Shown here one piece after another: positions 8,464-17,983 of a stretch of DNA of 64,000 nt. The notes under the pieces are model-generated. The model was given only the letters and a program-made list of their open reading frames with translations, had not been told where the DNA came from and did no database searches. Source of the DNA: Rothia mucilaginosa. GTDB lineage: Bacteria; Actinomycetota; Actinomycetes; Actinomycetales; Micrococcaceae. A program made the translations under genes and the position numbers. Each line of letters opens with the position of its first letter. Position 1 is the first letter of the stretch. The stretch is taken from contig NZ_CABFLY010000002.1 of assembly GCF_901875305.1 (NCBI RefSeq), positions 124,001 to 188,000 on the forward strand. The letters are read 5' to 3'.

Positions 8464-9261
8464 TTGATCGAGAACGGGTTGATCCTCGCGGAAGCCGGGG
8501 CCTATGTTCCGCCGAACCCCGAAGACATGCATCTTCCCCCCTTCTTCACCATTGGTGATTTCGCCTTTGGTAAGCAGAACGCGCTGGTGCTACTCTCCGT
8601 GGTGATTATTGCGGTCTTCTTCCTCACCGCAGCGCGCAAGCGTGCCATGGTTCCCGGAAAGACTCAGTTCATCGCTGAATCCGGCTACCTGTTTGCTCGC
8701 AACTCTCTGGGCAAGGAAACTCTGGGCGTTCAGCACTACAAGCCTTTCGTTCCGATTCTGTTCGCCTCCTTCTTCTTTGTTCTGGTGAACAACCTTTACG
8801 GCGCGATTCCGTTCATCCAGCTGCCCTCCTTCTCCCACCCCGGTAGCGCCTACGCGCTGGCTGGCGTGGCATACCTGACCTGGGTCGGCGTGGGCATCAA
8901 GCGCAAGGGCCTGGGCGGCTTCTTCAAGGACATCACCATGCCTGCGGGCCTGCCGGCGTGGATTTACCCCCTTCTGATCCCGATCGAGTTCTTCTCGAAC
9001 ATGCTGATTCGCCCCGCAACCCACGCACTGCGTCTGTTCGCCACCATGTTCGGTGGTCACGTGGCGCTGATGGTTGCATCCAGCATGGTGACCTACATGG
9101 TTGAGGCTCTGGGTGGCATCGGCTACCTGGCTGCCATCGCTCCCGGCGCCCTGGGCATGTTCCTGTACTTCCTGGAATTCATGATTCAGTGCATCCAGGC
9201 TTATGTGTTCGCTCTGCTGCTGGCTGTGTACCTGCAGGGCTCGGTTTCTGAGGGTCACTAG
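8464..9261 (+). CDS. atpB: F1Fo ATP synthase subunit a
   Basis: Subunit a forms the proton half-channels beside the c-ring. The 265-residue protein has about six helices. The essential arginine lies in LRLFATMFGGH near residue 190, in the helix facing the c-ring, and the C-terminal helices carry the conserved Glu/Gln-rich segments (FLEFMIQCIQAYVF). The start is TTG 8464, six bases after AAAGGA; the alternative TTG at 8431 has no ribosome site. This is the second TTG start in a row in the operon, a weak initiation codon that would limit output of single-copy or accessory subunits. Confidence 0.93.
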   Translation: MIENGLILAEAGAYVPPNPEDMHLPPFFTIGDFAFGKQNALVLLSVVIIAVFFLTAARKRAMVPGKTQFIAESGYLFARNSLGKETLGVQHYKPFVPILFASFFFVLVNNLYGAIPFIQLPSFSHPGSAYALAGVAYLTWVGVGIKRKGLGGFFKDITMPAGLPAWIYPLLIPIEFFSNMLIRPATHALRLFATMFGGHVALMVASSMVTYMVEALGGIGYLAAIAPGALGMFLYFLEFMIQCIQAYVFALLLAVYLQGSVSEGH

Positions 9262-9340
9262 TCAGTTTGCCGACACTCTAAATTTTTTATTAGGTTTTCG
9301 TGTTCGGGGCTGGGGTACCGGCTCTGGACAAGAATGAAGC

Positions 9341-9365
9341 AACCCACACGTTCACTGTGCGGGTT
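9341..9365 (+). other. Hairpin upstream of atpE
   Basis: AACCC/GGGTT and CAC/GTG arms form a stem with one mismatch in the atpB-atpE gap. Such structures are a plausible mRNA-processing or stabilising element for the abundant c subunit. Confidence 0.5.
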
Positions 9366-9385
9366 ATTAACTCAAATCAAACTCT

Positions 9386-9414
9386 GTTCGGTCCGGGTAT
9401 GTTCCCGGTCGAAC
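9386..9414 (+). other. Second hairpin just before the atpE ribosome site
   Basis: GTTCG/CGAAC and CCGGG/CCCGG arms enclose a 6-base loop and end seven bases before the GAAAGGA ribosome site of atpE. It could expose that site and protect the 5' end of a processed atpE message. Confidence 0.5.
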
Positions 9415-9433
9415 ACTGTTGAAAGGAAAAATA

Positions 9434-9637
9434 ATGGTTGGTTCCATCACTGCGGTTGGCTACGGTCTGGCAGCTATTGGCGGCGGCATCGGCGTGGGTC
9501 TGATCTTCGCGGCATACATGACCAGCGTTGCTCGTCAGCCTGAGTCCCAGAAGACCCTGCAGCCCATGCTGTTCCTGGGCTTCGCAGTGGTCGAGGCACT
9601 GGCAATTCTGGGCCTGGTTCTCGTCTTCATCAAGTAA
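9434..9637 (+). CDS. atpE: F1Fo ATP synthase subunit c
   Basis: This 67-residue hairpin of two helices forms the rotor ring. The first helix has the glycine-rich packing pattern (AIGGGIGVG), the polar loop reads ARQPE at 33-37 and the proton-binding carboxylate is Glu54 in FAVVEALA. Glu rather than Asp is normal for actinobacteria. It is short for the family. The ATG at 9434 follows GAAAGGA at the correct distance; an upstream TTG (9419) overlaps that site and is rejected. Two hairpins precede it, fitting the need for about ten copies per complex. Confidence 0.96.
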   Translation: MVGSITAVGYGLAAIGGGIGVGLIFAAYMTSVARQPESQKTLQPMLFLGFAVVEALAILGLVLVFIK

Positions 9638-9688
9638 CCGGCTCTGCCACATCCTAAACGACCCATCCCATAGAACAGGATTCCCTCC

Positions 9689-10246
9689 ATGATTTATCTG
9701 GCAAGCGAAGGGGGAGCGGAGGCAACTTCGAACCCCCTGATTCCCGACGTCGGGGAAATTGTCATTACCCTCATCGGATTCCTGATCCTCTACTACATCG
9801 TTGCTAAGTACGTTGTCCCGGCGTTTGAGAAGATTTACCAGGACCGTAAGGAAGCAATCGAAGGTGGCCTTGCCAAGGCCGAGAAGGCACAGGCAGAGGC
9901 TGCAGCGGCTCGCGATGAGTACACCCAGCAGCTCGAAAGCGCTCGACTGGAGGCTCAGAAGATTCGTGAAGAGGCACGCGCAGAGGGCGAGGCAATCATT
10001 GCCGACGCTCGCGAGCGTGCAACCGCTGAAGCACAGCGCATTAGCGATAACGCGCTGAAGGCTATCGAGGCAGAGCGTGCGGCAGCAGCAGTGTCCCTCC
10101 GTTCCGAGGTCGGCACTCTTGCTACCACCCTTGCCGGCAAGATTGTGGGCGAAGCCCTCAACGATGATGAGCGATCGGCCCGTGTGGTAGATCGTTTTCT
10201 TGCTGACCTTGAATCCGAGAAGCAGAACGCAGGTGCGGCTCGGTAA
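9689..10246 (+). CDS. atpF: F1Fo ATP synthase subunit b
   Basis: Subunit b is the peripheral stalk that holds F1 against rotation. The 185-residue protein has one N-terminal transmembrane helix (about residues 24-46) and then a long, charged, Ala/Glu/Arg-rich coiled coil to the end, as expected. Its TAA stop overlaps the atpH ATG (TAATG), so the two stalk proteins are translationally coupled. Confidence 0.95.
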   Translation: MIYLASEGGAEATSNPLIPDVGEIVITLIGFLILYYIVAKYVVPAFEKIYQDRKEAIEGGLAKAEKAQAEAAAARDEYTQQLESARLEAQKIREEARAEGEAIIADARERATAEAQRISDNALKAIEAERAAAAVSLRSEVGTLATTLAGKIVGEALNDDERSARVVDRFLADLESEKQNAGAAR

Positions 10247-11058
10247 TGGCAGGAGTATCTACTGAATCACTGAGCAAGGTGGAAGAGGTTCTGGAGGCGC
10301 ACGCCTCCCTGCAGCCTCTGAAGCTTGCGGGCGAGCTTTTCGCACTGGTCGACGTGCTCGACCACAACGGCACCCTGCGCCGCGCTGTCACCGATTCTTC
10401 GCGTGATGCAGCGGCCCGCCAAGGAATCGTCAATTCCGTCTTTGGCGGTAAGATCTCTTCTCAGGCGATGGCTGTGCTCACCAATGCGGTGGCGCAGCGC
10501 TGGTCTGAGGATTCCGATTTGGCGGATGCCCTGGAACATGCGGCAGTGCTCGCCGTGACCGCATCGGCTCAGTCTCGAGGTGGCGTGGATGCCCTGGACG
10601 AGGTGCTCAACGAGCTACTCACTTTTGTGCGTACTGTTGACTCCAACGCCCAAGCACAGGAAGCGCTGTCCGACTATCTGGCAAGCAAAGAAGCAAAAGA
10701 GAAGCTCGCCGTGGCGCTTGGTGGCCCCGCCGCCACCGCCGAGGGCGTGCTTCTGCTCGAACGCATCGGCGCTAACACCCGCGGCCGTCACGCTGCACGT
10801 GTGGCCGATGAGTTCGCGGAAATCATCGTCACGCGACAGAACCGTTTTATTGCGCGCGTTATTAGCGCAATTACCCTGTCGCAGGCACAGCTTGAACGTC
10901 TCGGTCGTGTGCTCAACGCCGTGTACGGCCGTGAGCTGAAGCTCGACGTTTCGGTGGATCCCGCCGTTCTGGGCGGTCTGCGTGTTCAGGTGGGCGACGA
11001 GGTGATCGACGGTACCGTCGAGACCCGTATGTCTGACCTGGCTCGTTCCATCGGCTAG
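10246..11058 (+). CDS. atpH: F1Fo ATP synthase subunit delta
   Basis: Delta caps the F1 head and binds subunit b. This version is 270 residues, longer than the roughly 180 of Escherichia coli, as is usual in actinobacteria. The N-terminal part is predicted helical and the C-terminus has the conserved stretch GLRVQVGDEVIDGTVETRM, a beta-rich element typical of the family end. It is coupled to atpF by a one-base overlap, and a large hairpin lies in the gap before atpA. Confidence 0.94.
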   Translation: MAGVSTESLSKVEEVLEAHASLQPLKLAGELFALVDVLDHNGTLRRAVTDSSRDAAARQGIVNSVFGGKISSQAMAVLTNAVAQRWSEDSDLADALEHAAVLAVTASAQSRGGVDALDEVLNELLTFVRTVDSNAQAQEALSDYLASKEAKEKLAVALGGPAATAEGVLLLERIGANTRGRHAARVADEFAEIIVTRQNRFIARVISAITLSQAQLERLGRVLNAVYGRELKLDVSVDPAVLGGLRVQVGDEVIDGTVETRMSDLARSIG

Positions 11059-11120
11059 CAGCTCAAGCTAGCAACGCTGAACCGTTCGTCGCAACGGTGA
11101 TTTAGAAGATACCTCGGGTA

Positions 11121-11171
11121 GGCGGGTGCGCGGCGTATGCCTCCTCCAACGTGGAGGTGGCATAGCCCGCC
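11121..11171 (+). other. Large hairpin between atpH and atpA
   Basis: Three consecutive paired blocks (GGCGGG/CCCGCC, TATGCC/GGCATA and CCTCCA/TGGAGG) form an 18-bp stem with an internal loop and a 3-base apex. No U-run follows, so a processing or stability element is more likely than a terminator. Confidence 0.65.
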
Positions 11172-11246
11172 CGTTGAACCCGGATTGCAAGTTTCGGTTA
11201 GTTCCGTTGATGGAACGTAACCACAATGAGAGAGCAGGGACACAAG

Positions 11247-12872
11247 ATGGCCGAACTGACCATCAATGCCGACGATGTCCGTAATGCGCTGAACGAGTTT
11301 GCAGCGTCTTACGAGCCCGGCAATGCAGAACGTGTTGAGGTGGGTCGAGTTGTATCGGCCTCCGACGGTATCGCTCGCGTCGAGGGTCTGCCCTCGGTGA
11401 TGGCGAATGAGCTGCTTCGTTTTGAAGACGGCACCCTCGGCCTCGCACAGAACCTGGATACCCGCAATATTGGTGTGATTGTCCTGGGTGACTTCACCGG
11501 TATTGAAGAGGGCCAGGTTGTACACCGCACCGGTGAGGTTCTCTCGGTGCCCGTGGGTGACGCGTACCTCGGTCGCGTTGTTGACCCCCTCGGTAACCCG
11601 ATTGATGACCTGGGCCCCATTGAGTCTGAAGGTCGCCGCGCACTGGAGCTGCAGGCTCCCGGCGTGACCCAGCGTAAGTCGGTGCACGAGCCGTTGCAGA
11701 CCGGTCTGAAGGCAATCGACTCGATGATTCCGATTGGTCGCGGTCAGCGTCAGCTGATTATTGGTGACCGTCAGACCGGTAAGACCGCTATTGCGATTGA
11801 CACCATTCTGAACCAGAAGGACAACTGGGCTTCGGGCGACCCCAACAAGCAGGTTCGATGCATCTACGTGGCCGTCGGTCAGAAGGCATCCACCATCGCA
11901 GCTGTTCGCCACACCCTGGAGACTCGTGGCGCCCTGGAGTACACCACTATCGTGGCTTCTCCGGCATCCGACGCAGCAGGCTTCAAGTACCTTGCACCCT
12001 ACACCGGTTCGGCTATCGGCCAGCACTGGATGTACGGTGGCAAGCACGTCCTCATCATCTTTGACGACCTGTCGAAGCAGGCAGAAGCATACCGCGCTGT
12101 GTCCCTGCTGCTGCGCCGCCCGCCGGGACGTGAAGCATACCCCGGTGACGTCTTCTACCTGCACTCCCGCCTGCTGGAGCGTTGCGCTAAGCTCTCCGAC
12201 GACCTCGGTGCAGGCTCGATGACCGGCTTCCCGATCATTGAGACCAAGGCAAACGACGTTTCCGCCTTCATCCCGACCAACGTCATCTCCATTACTGACG
12301 GCCAGATCTTCCTGCAGTCCGACCTGTTCAACGCTAACCAGCGTCCGGCAGTCGACGTCGGTATCTCCGTCTCCCGTGTTGGTGGTGCCGCACAGACCAA
12401 GGCTATGAAGAAGGTCTCCGGTACCCTGAAGCTGGAGCTGGCACAGTACCGTGCAATGGAAGCGTTCGCAATGTTCGCATCCGACCTGGACGACGCTACT
12501 AAGGCACAGCTGACCCGCGGTTCTCGCCTGACCGAGCTGCTGCGTCAGCCGCAGTACACCCCGTACGCAGTTGAAGAGCAGGTTGTCTCCATCTGGGCCG
12601 GCACCAACGGCTACCTCGACGACATCGAGGTTTCTGACGTGTTGCGTTTCGAGGAAGGCTTCATCGAGTACCTGCGTCACAAGACCTCGGTCCTGACCGA
12701 CATTGCCTCCTCCGGCAAGCTTGAAGACGACACCGTTGCCGCTCTGAAGACCGCGGTGGCTGAGTTCAAGCAGGGTTTCCAGTCTGAGGGTAGCAGCCAC
12801 CTCGTCGACACAGGTCACGAGGAGTACGAGGCAGCTCGCGATAGCGACATCACCCAGGAAACCATCGGTTAG
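11247..12872 (+). CDS. atpA: F1Fo ATP synthase subunit alpha
   Basis: Alpha forms the non-catalytic nucleotide sites of the F1 hexamer. The 541-residue protein has the N-terminal beta-barrel, the P-loop GDRQTGKT near residues 173-180 and the helical C-terminal domain of the family. I chose ATG 11247, which follows a GAGCAGGGA ribosome site, rather than the in-frame ATG 11226. The last 30 residues are acidic and variable. Confidence 0.96.
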   Translation: MAELTINADDVRNALNEFAASYEPGNAERVEVGRVVSASDGIARVEGLPSVMANELLRFEDGTLGLAQNLDTRNIGVIVLGDFTGIEEGQVVHRTGEVLSVPVGDAYLGRVVDPLGNPIDDLGPIESEGRRALELQAPGVTQRKSVHEPLQTGLKAIDSMIPIGRGQRQLIIGDRQTGKTAIAIDTILNQKDNWASGDPNKQVRCIYVAVGQKASTIAAVRHTLETRGALEYTTIVASPASDAAGFKYLAPYTGSAIGQHWMYGGKHVLIIFDDLSKQAEAYRAVSLLLRRPPGREAYPGDVFYLHSRLLERCAKLSDDLGAGSMTGFPIIETKANDVSAFIPTNVISITDGQIFLQSDLFNANQRPAVDVGISVSRVGGAAQTKAMKKVSGTLKLELAQYRAMEAFAMFASDLDDATKAQLTRGSRLTELLRQPQYTPYAVEEQVVSIWAGTNGYLDDIEVSDVLRFEEGFIEYLRHKTSVLTDIASSGKLEDDTVAALKTAVAEFKQGFQSEGSSHLVDTGHEEYEAARDSDITQETIG

Positions 12873-12895
12873 CGATTAGTCCTCGCTCCCTGCCT

Positions 12896-12917
12896 GCCCC
12901 GGCTCTAGGGTCGGGGC
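12896..12917 (+). other. Small hairpin between atpA and atpG
   Basis: GCCCCG (12896-12901) pairs with CGGGGC (12912-12917) around a 10-base loop. There is no U-run, so this is likely a processing or stability feature in an otherwise continuous operon. Confidence 0.4.
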
Positions 12918-12947
12918 GGGGCAGATGAGCAGGAGAAAGGAAGCTCT

Positions 12948-13889
12948 ATGGGAGCCCAGATTAGGGTTTACCGACAGAAGATTGCTTCGACGTCGTCCAT
13001 GAAGAAGATCTTCAAGGCGATGGAGATGATCGCGACCTCCCGTATTAACAAGGCTCGTAACGCCGCTCAGGCAGCCGGCCCGTACGCAAACGCTCTGACC
13101 CGCGTGGTGACTGCGGTTGCGACCCAGAAGGGTATTCAGCACCCGCTGATTCACAAGCCGCACGAGTTTGGTACCTACAAACACCGCCGCTCCGCAATCC
13201 TGGTTGTTACCAGCGACCGTGGTTTGGCCGGCTCGTACTCCTCCGCTATTCTGCGCCGCACCGAATCTCTGATTGAGAAGTTGCGTTTGAACGATCAGGA
13301 AGTTCAGCTGTATCTGGTGGGCCGTAAGGCTAAGTCGTACTTCGAGTTCCGTGAACGCCCCTACGCTCGTGCGTGGGAGGGCCACACCGATGCACCCAGC
13401 GTCGAGACCGCCGTCGAGATTCGTGACGCGTTGCTTGAGGCCTACGACCTGCCCTTCGAGAAGGGTGGCGTGGATGAGCTGCACATCGTGTACACCGAGT
13501 TCAAGTCGATGGTTGTTCAGGAACCGAAGATTCTGCGTCTGCTGCCCATTCACGTGAGTGAAGCAAAGGAACTGGGCGAGGAAATCGTCCCCGACCAGGA
13601 ACTGGGCGAAGACGAGTATCAGCAGAACGCGAGCTTCGAATTTGAGCCCTCCGCTGAGGAAGTGCTCAACGAGTTGTTGCCGCGTTACGTTGCCTCCCGC
13701 ATCTTCTCGTGCCTGTTGCAGGCAGCGGCAAGTGAGTTGGCTTCCCGCCAGCGCGCTATGAAGACCGCGGGTGACAACGCCGAGACGCTGATTACCAAGT
13801 ACACCCGTTTGATGAACAACGCACGTCAGGCGGAAATTACTCAGGAGCTCTCGGAAATTGTGGGCGGCGCAGACGCCCTCAGCTCCTAG
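12948..13889 (+). CDS. atpG: F1Fo ATP synthase subunit gamma
   Basis: Gamma is the rotating central shaft. The 313-residue protein begins [12 protein letters not shown], has the conserved N-terminal helix ([16 protein letters not shown]) and ends with the C-terminal helix [20 protein letters not shown], which together form the coiled coil inside the hexamer. An acidic insert of about 30 residues near 210-235 ([17 protein letters not shown]) resembles the extra loop known in actinobacterial gamma subunits. The ATG follows AGGAGAAAGGA. Confidence 0.95.
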   Translation: MGAQIRVYRQKIASTSSMKKIFKAMEMIATSRINKARNAAQAAGPYANALTRVVTAVATQKGIQHPLIHKPHEFGTYKHRRSAILVVTSDRGLAGSYSSAILRRTESLIEKLRLNDQEVQLYLVGRKAKSYFEFRERPYARAWEGHTDAPSVETAVEIRDALLEAYDLPFEKGGVDELHIVYTEFKSMVVQEPKILRLLPIHVSEAKELGEEIVPDQELGEDEYQQNASFEFEPSAEEVLNELLPRYVASRIFSCLLQAAASELASRQRAMKTAGDNAETLITKYTRLMNNARQAEITQELSEIVGGADALSS

Positions 13890-13936
13890 TATCGGTACGC
13901 TAACGAAGCCATCAACTGTCCAAACTTTCTAAGTAA

Positions 13937-15409
<1,473 letters not shown>

Positions 15410-15411
15410 TC

Positions 15412-15669
15412 ATGGCTCTGAAGGTTGAAGTTGTTTCCCGCGAGCGCACGGTGTGGACCGGTGAGGCGAACTACGTTCGCGCACGCTCCGTCGACGGTGA
15501 GCTCGGTATTCTGCCGGGCATGATTCCCACCTGCGCACTGCTGGCACAGGACGGCGAGTTGCTCATTGAACCTGTTGAGGGTGAGCCTATTAAGACCATT
15601 CTCAACGCTGGTTTTTTGACTGTCTCGAACGACCACGTGACCATCGCCGCAAAGCACGCACAGATCTAG
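15412..15669 (+). CDS. atpC: F1Fo ATP synthase subunit epsilon, short form
   Basis: Epsilon sits on the rotor between gamma and the c-ring. The 85-residue protein contains the full N-terminal beta-sandwich (KVEVVSRERTVWTGEANYV to the DHVTIAAKHA strand) but stops at AQI. The C-terminal two-helix domain, which in longer homologues (about 120-140 residues) can extend and inhibit ATP hydrolysis, is missing. The stop is followed by noncoding hairpins, so this is not an obvious frameshift. Other mechanisms must restrain ATP hydrolysis if it is restrained. Confidence 0.93.
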   Translation: MALKVEVVSRERTVWTGEANYVRARSVDGELGILPGMIPTCALLAQDGELLIEPVEGEPIKTILNAGFLTVSNDHVTIAAKHAQI

Positions 15670-15694
15670 GTCTCGTCTAGACTCGATGATATAG

Positions 15695-15736
15695 CAATCG
15701 CCGATGCTCCACTGAAAGGTGGGGTACCGGCGATTG
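15695..15736 (+). terminator. Terminator-like hairpin after atpC
   Basis: CAATCGCCG (15695-15703) pairs with CGGCGATTG (15728-15736), and an inner CTCCAC/GTGGGG pairing lies inside. A T-rich stretch follows at about 15737-15757. This is the likely end of the atp operon. Confidence 0.65.
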
Positions 15737-15769
15737 TTGTATCTGGGCTAAATTTTTGTGGGCAGAAAA

Positions 15770-15800
15770 GGGGCACCTCCCAAAGTATGGGAGGTGCCCC
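15770..15800. terminator. Terminator hairpin between atpC and nucS
   Basis: A perfect 12-bp stem (15770-15781 and 15789-15800) with a 7-base loop lies between convergent genes. It probably serves the minus-strand nucS gene and may back up the atp terminator. Confidence 0.75.
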
Positions 15801-15839
15801 TCCTCGCACTCGATGTGTCGCTGCTTAGCCTAGTGTGGC

Positions 15840-16553
15840 TTAGAAGAGTCGATCTGCGCTGTCATCCACGCCGCGCATGGCATCGTAGTCCAGGCTCACG
15901 CAGCGGATGCCACGGTCCTCAGCTAGGGTGCGGGCCTGCGGTTTGATGGTCTGCGCAGCAAATACGCCCTGCACCGGTGCGAGTAGGGGGTCTCGGTTGA
16001 GCAGGTCCAGGTAACGGGTTAGCTGCTCAACGCCGTCGATGTCGCCTACACGCTTGAGCTCCACCGCCACGGAGACGCCGTGCGCATCCTTAGCCATGAT
16101 GTCGACCGGGCCGATTGGGGTGGGAAATTCGCGGCGCACGAGGGAGTAGCCTTCGCCAAGCGTATGAATCTGCTCGGCGAGCAGGCGCTGCAGGTCGGCC
16201 TCGACGCCGTCCTTGATGAGGCCCGGGTCTACGCCCAGGTCGGTGGAGTACTCGTGCTCGATACCGTAGATTCGGATGAGTAGGCGGTCGTCGCTCTTGG
16301 CGGCCTGCACCGTCCAGAGCTGCTGAACGTCGGGCTCCAGGTCCTCACGGATGCTCTGCGGTACGTCCTCACGTTCGGCTACCAGCAGGGAGCAGGGCGG
16401 GCTCATCCAGTTCAGGGGCTTATAGGAGCCTCCGTCGGAGTGAATGAGCACTGAGCCGTCGTTCTTCACCATGAGTAGGCGGGTGGCGCGGGGGAGGTGG
16501 GCGCGGAGGCGGCCCTCGTAATCAACGGAACATTCAGCAATGACAATACGCAT
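15840..16553 (-). CDS. nucS: Mismatch-specific endonuclease NucS (EndoMS)
   Basis: NucS replaces MutS-MutL mismatch repair in most actinobacteria by cutting both strands at mismatches. The 237-residue protein has an N-terminal dimerisation domain and a C-terminal RecB-like nuclease domain: PVDIMAKD with Asp151, then AVELKR with Glu165 and Lys167 as metal and catalytic residues. The C-terminus ends in DRLF, matching the terminal beta-clamp-binding motif reported for bacterial NucS. It lies convergent to the atp operon, its usual actinobacterial neighbourhood. Confidence 0.94.
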   Translation of the reverse strand: MRIVIAECSVDYEGRLRAHLPRATRLLMVKNDGSVLIHSDGGSYKPLNWMSPPCSLLVAEREDVPQSIREDLEPDVQQLWTVQAAKSDDRLLIRIYGIEHEYSTDLGVDPGLIKDGVEADLQRLLAEQIHTLGEGYSLVRREFPTPIGPVDIMAKDAHGVSVAVELKRVGDIDGVEQLTRYLDLLNRDPLLAPVQGVFAAQTIKPQARTLAEDRGIRCVSLDYDAMRGVDDSADRLF

Positions 16554-16623
16554 CCGTCCACTCTAGCAGGTATCCGCCAGCCTCGGGGGAGAGGGTAGGG
16601 GCGGGCGCGGTAGAATAGGGCTC

Positions 16624-16950
16624 ATGGCACGTAAGAATCACCCCGGTAAGCGAGCGTCCGGTACCACCAGCGATAAGTGGCACCGTAGCGCACCCGCGGG
16701 ACGGGATATCAGTAGGATTCTTGACCCCGCGCCCCGCTTGGAGAGCGACCGATACGGTGATTGGCTGGTGCAGCACATTCCCGCGGTGAATGCCCGTAAA
16801 ACCTACACGTGCCCCGAATGTTACCGCCCGATTCCGCCGGGAGTGGCGCACCTGGTGGTGTGGCAGGAGAGCCATACGCTGGGCCGTAGCCATGCCATTG
16901 ATGAGCGTCGGCACTGGCATCAGCACTGCTGGAGGACCCGCCGCAAATAG
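16624..16950 (+). CDS. Small putative zinc-binding protein
   Basis: This 108-residue basic protein has a likely metal site: Cys63-x2-Cys66 (TCPEC) followed by a His-rich HWHQHCW at 97-103. The first 40 residues are disordered and basic. Homologous small proteins are commonly found beside nucS in actinobacteria, some labelled ATP/GTP-binding without good reason. The finger and charge suggest nucleic-acid binding. Function is unknown, but the conserved proximity to nucS makes a DNA-repair link worth considering. Confidence 0.7.
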   Translation: MARKNHPGKRASGTTSDKWHRSAPAGRDISRILDPAPRLESDRYGDWLVQHIPAVNARKTYTCPECYRPIPPGVAHLVVWQESHTLGRSHAIDERRHWHQHCWRTRRK

Positions 16951-17055
16951 CCGTATATTCCGGCCGAGTATCGTGTCGGATGATTCGGCGCCCCACTGCT
17001 AGAAACCCCAACGTTAGAAGATTGACAGACGCGCACGCGCCTGCATCTCAAGAGT

Positions 17056-17072
17056 GAAGGAACCCCCCCCCA
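17056..17072 (+). promoter_or_regulatory. Ribosome site separated from ATG by a C9 tract
   Basis: The ribosome site GAAGGAA (17056-17062) is followed by nine consecutive C (17063-17071) and then ATG. The whole spacer is one homopolymer, so gain or loss of bases would change ribosome-site spacing without touching the coding frame. Confidence 0.75.
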
Positions 17073-17887
17073 TGAGCACCGCAGAGGTTACCTGCGAGCA
17101 GGAATTCGACCCCGCCCGCTACGTCTTCAACACCCCCGCAGAACCCACCCCCATTAAGGCTCGCACCGTCTTGCCTGCACGCCGCGAGAATTTCGTTGTG
17201 ACTACCGCCGACGGCAAGCGCCTGGTCGGTGAGCTGGCCCTGCCCGAGGGCGAGATTAAGGCAACCCTGGTGACCTTCCACCCGCTGCCCACCCACGGCG
17301 GCTACATGGACTCTCACGTGTACAAGAAGGCGTCCTTCCGCCTGCCGGCTTTGGCGAATATCGCGGTGCTGCGCTTCAATACGCGCGGCACCTCCTCTAT
17401 TCGCGGCACCAGCGAGGGCGTCTTTGACGGCGGCTTCGCCGAGAAGAAGGACTTCGACGCAATCCTGAAGTTCGTATGCGAGCGCGCCCTGCCGAACCCG
17501 TGGCTGGTCGGCTGGTCTTTCGGTACCGAACTGGTGCTCAAGTACGGCCCCGAATACGCCGGCGAGTTCACCGGCGCGATTCTGCTCTCCCCGCCGTTGC
17601 ACCGCGTGCACCCGGCTGAGCTGGACGAGTGGAACAAGATCTCTAACCCGCTGTATGCGTTGGTCCCCGAGCACGACGACTACCTGCAGCCGCCCGCAGC
17701 CCGCGAACGCTTCGCCGCTGTGCCCCGCACCCACGTGATTCCGTTCGAAGGATGCAAGCACCTGTGGGTGGGCGAGAAGTCGGTGCAGCAGGTGCTCAAC
17801 ACCGTGGTGAGCATCGTGACCGGTACTGAAACTGAACTGCCGACCGAATACAACGGCCCTGTGGCAGAAGAAATTACCGAACTCTAA
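17072..17887 (+). CDS. Alpha/beta hydrolase
   Basis: This 271-residue protein has the alpha/beta-hydrolase fold. An oxyanion-type loop HPLPTHGG lies near 70-77, the nucleophile elbow GWSFG places Ser149, an acidic residue is available at Asp202-Asp203 after the next strand, and His230 (GCKHLW) completes the triad. The pattern resembles the KANL3/Tex30-like dienelactone-hydrolase group of unknown substrate. No signal peptide is seen, so it is cytoplasmic. The start is ATG 17072, preceded by the C9 spacer; a GTG at 17054 would overlap the ribosome site. Confidence 0.85.
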   Translation: MSTAEVTCEQEFDPARYVFNTPAEPTPIKARTVLPARRENFVVTTADGKRLVGELALPEGEIKATLVTFHPLPTHGGYMDSHVYKKASFRLPALANIAVLRFNTRGTSSIRGTSEGVFDGGFAEKKDFDAILKFVCERALPNPWLVGWSFGTELVLKYGPEYAGEFTGAILLSPPLHRVHPAELDEWNKISNPLYALVPEHDDYLQPPAARERFAAVPRTHVIPFEGCKHLWVGEKSVQQVLNTVVSIVTGTETELPTEYNGPVAEEITEL

Positions 17888-17904
17888 ACGTGAACGCAGT
17901 AGCG

Positions 17905-17946
17905 AAAGGGCGGCGGCTTTGGACGAAACCAAAGCCGCCGCCCTTT
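17905..17946. terminator. Strong bidirectional terminator
   Basis: A perfect 18-bp stem (17905-17922 and 17929-17946) with a 6-base loop ends in TTT on each strand and sits between the convergent hydrolase and AI-2E permease genes. Confidence 0.9.
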
Positions 17947-17983
17947 CACAGACTCGAGACCCCTCGGCGGGGAGAGTGAATCT

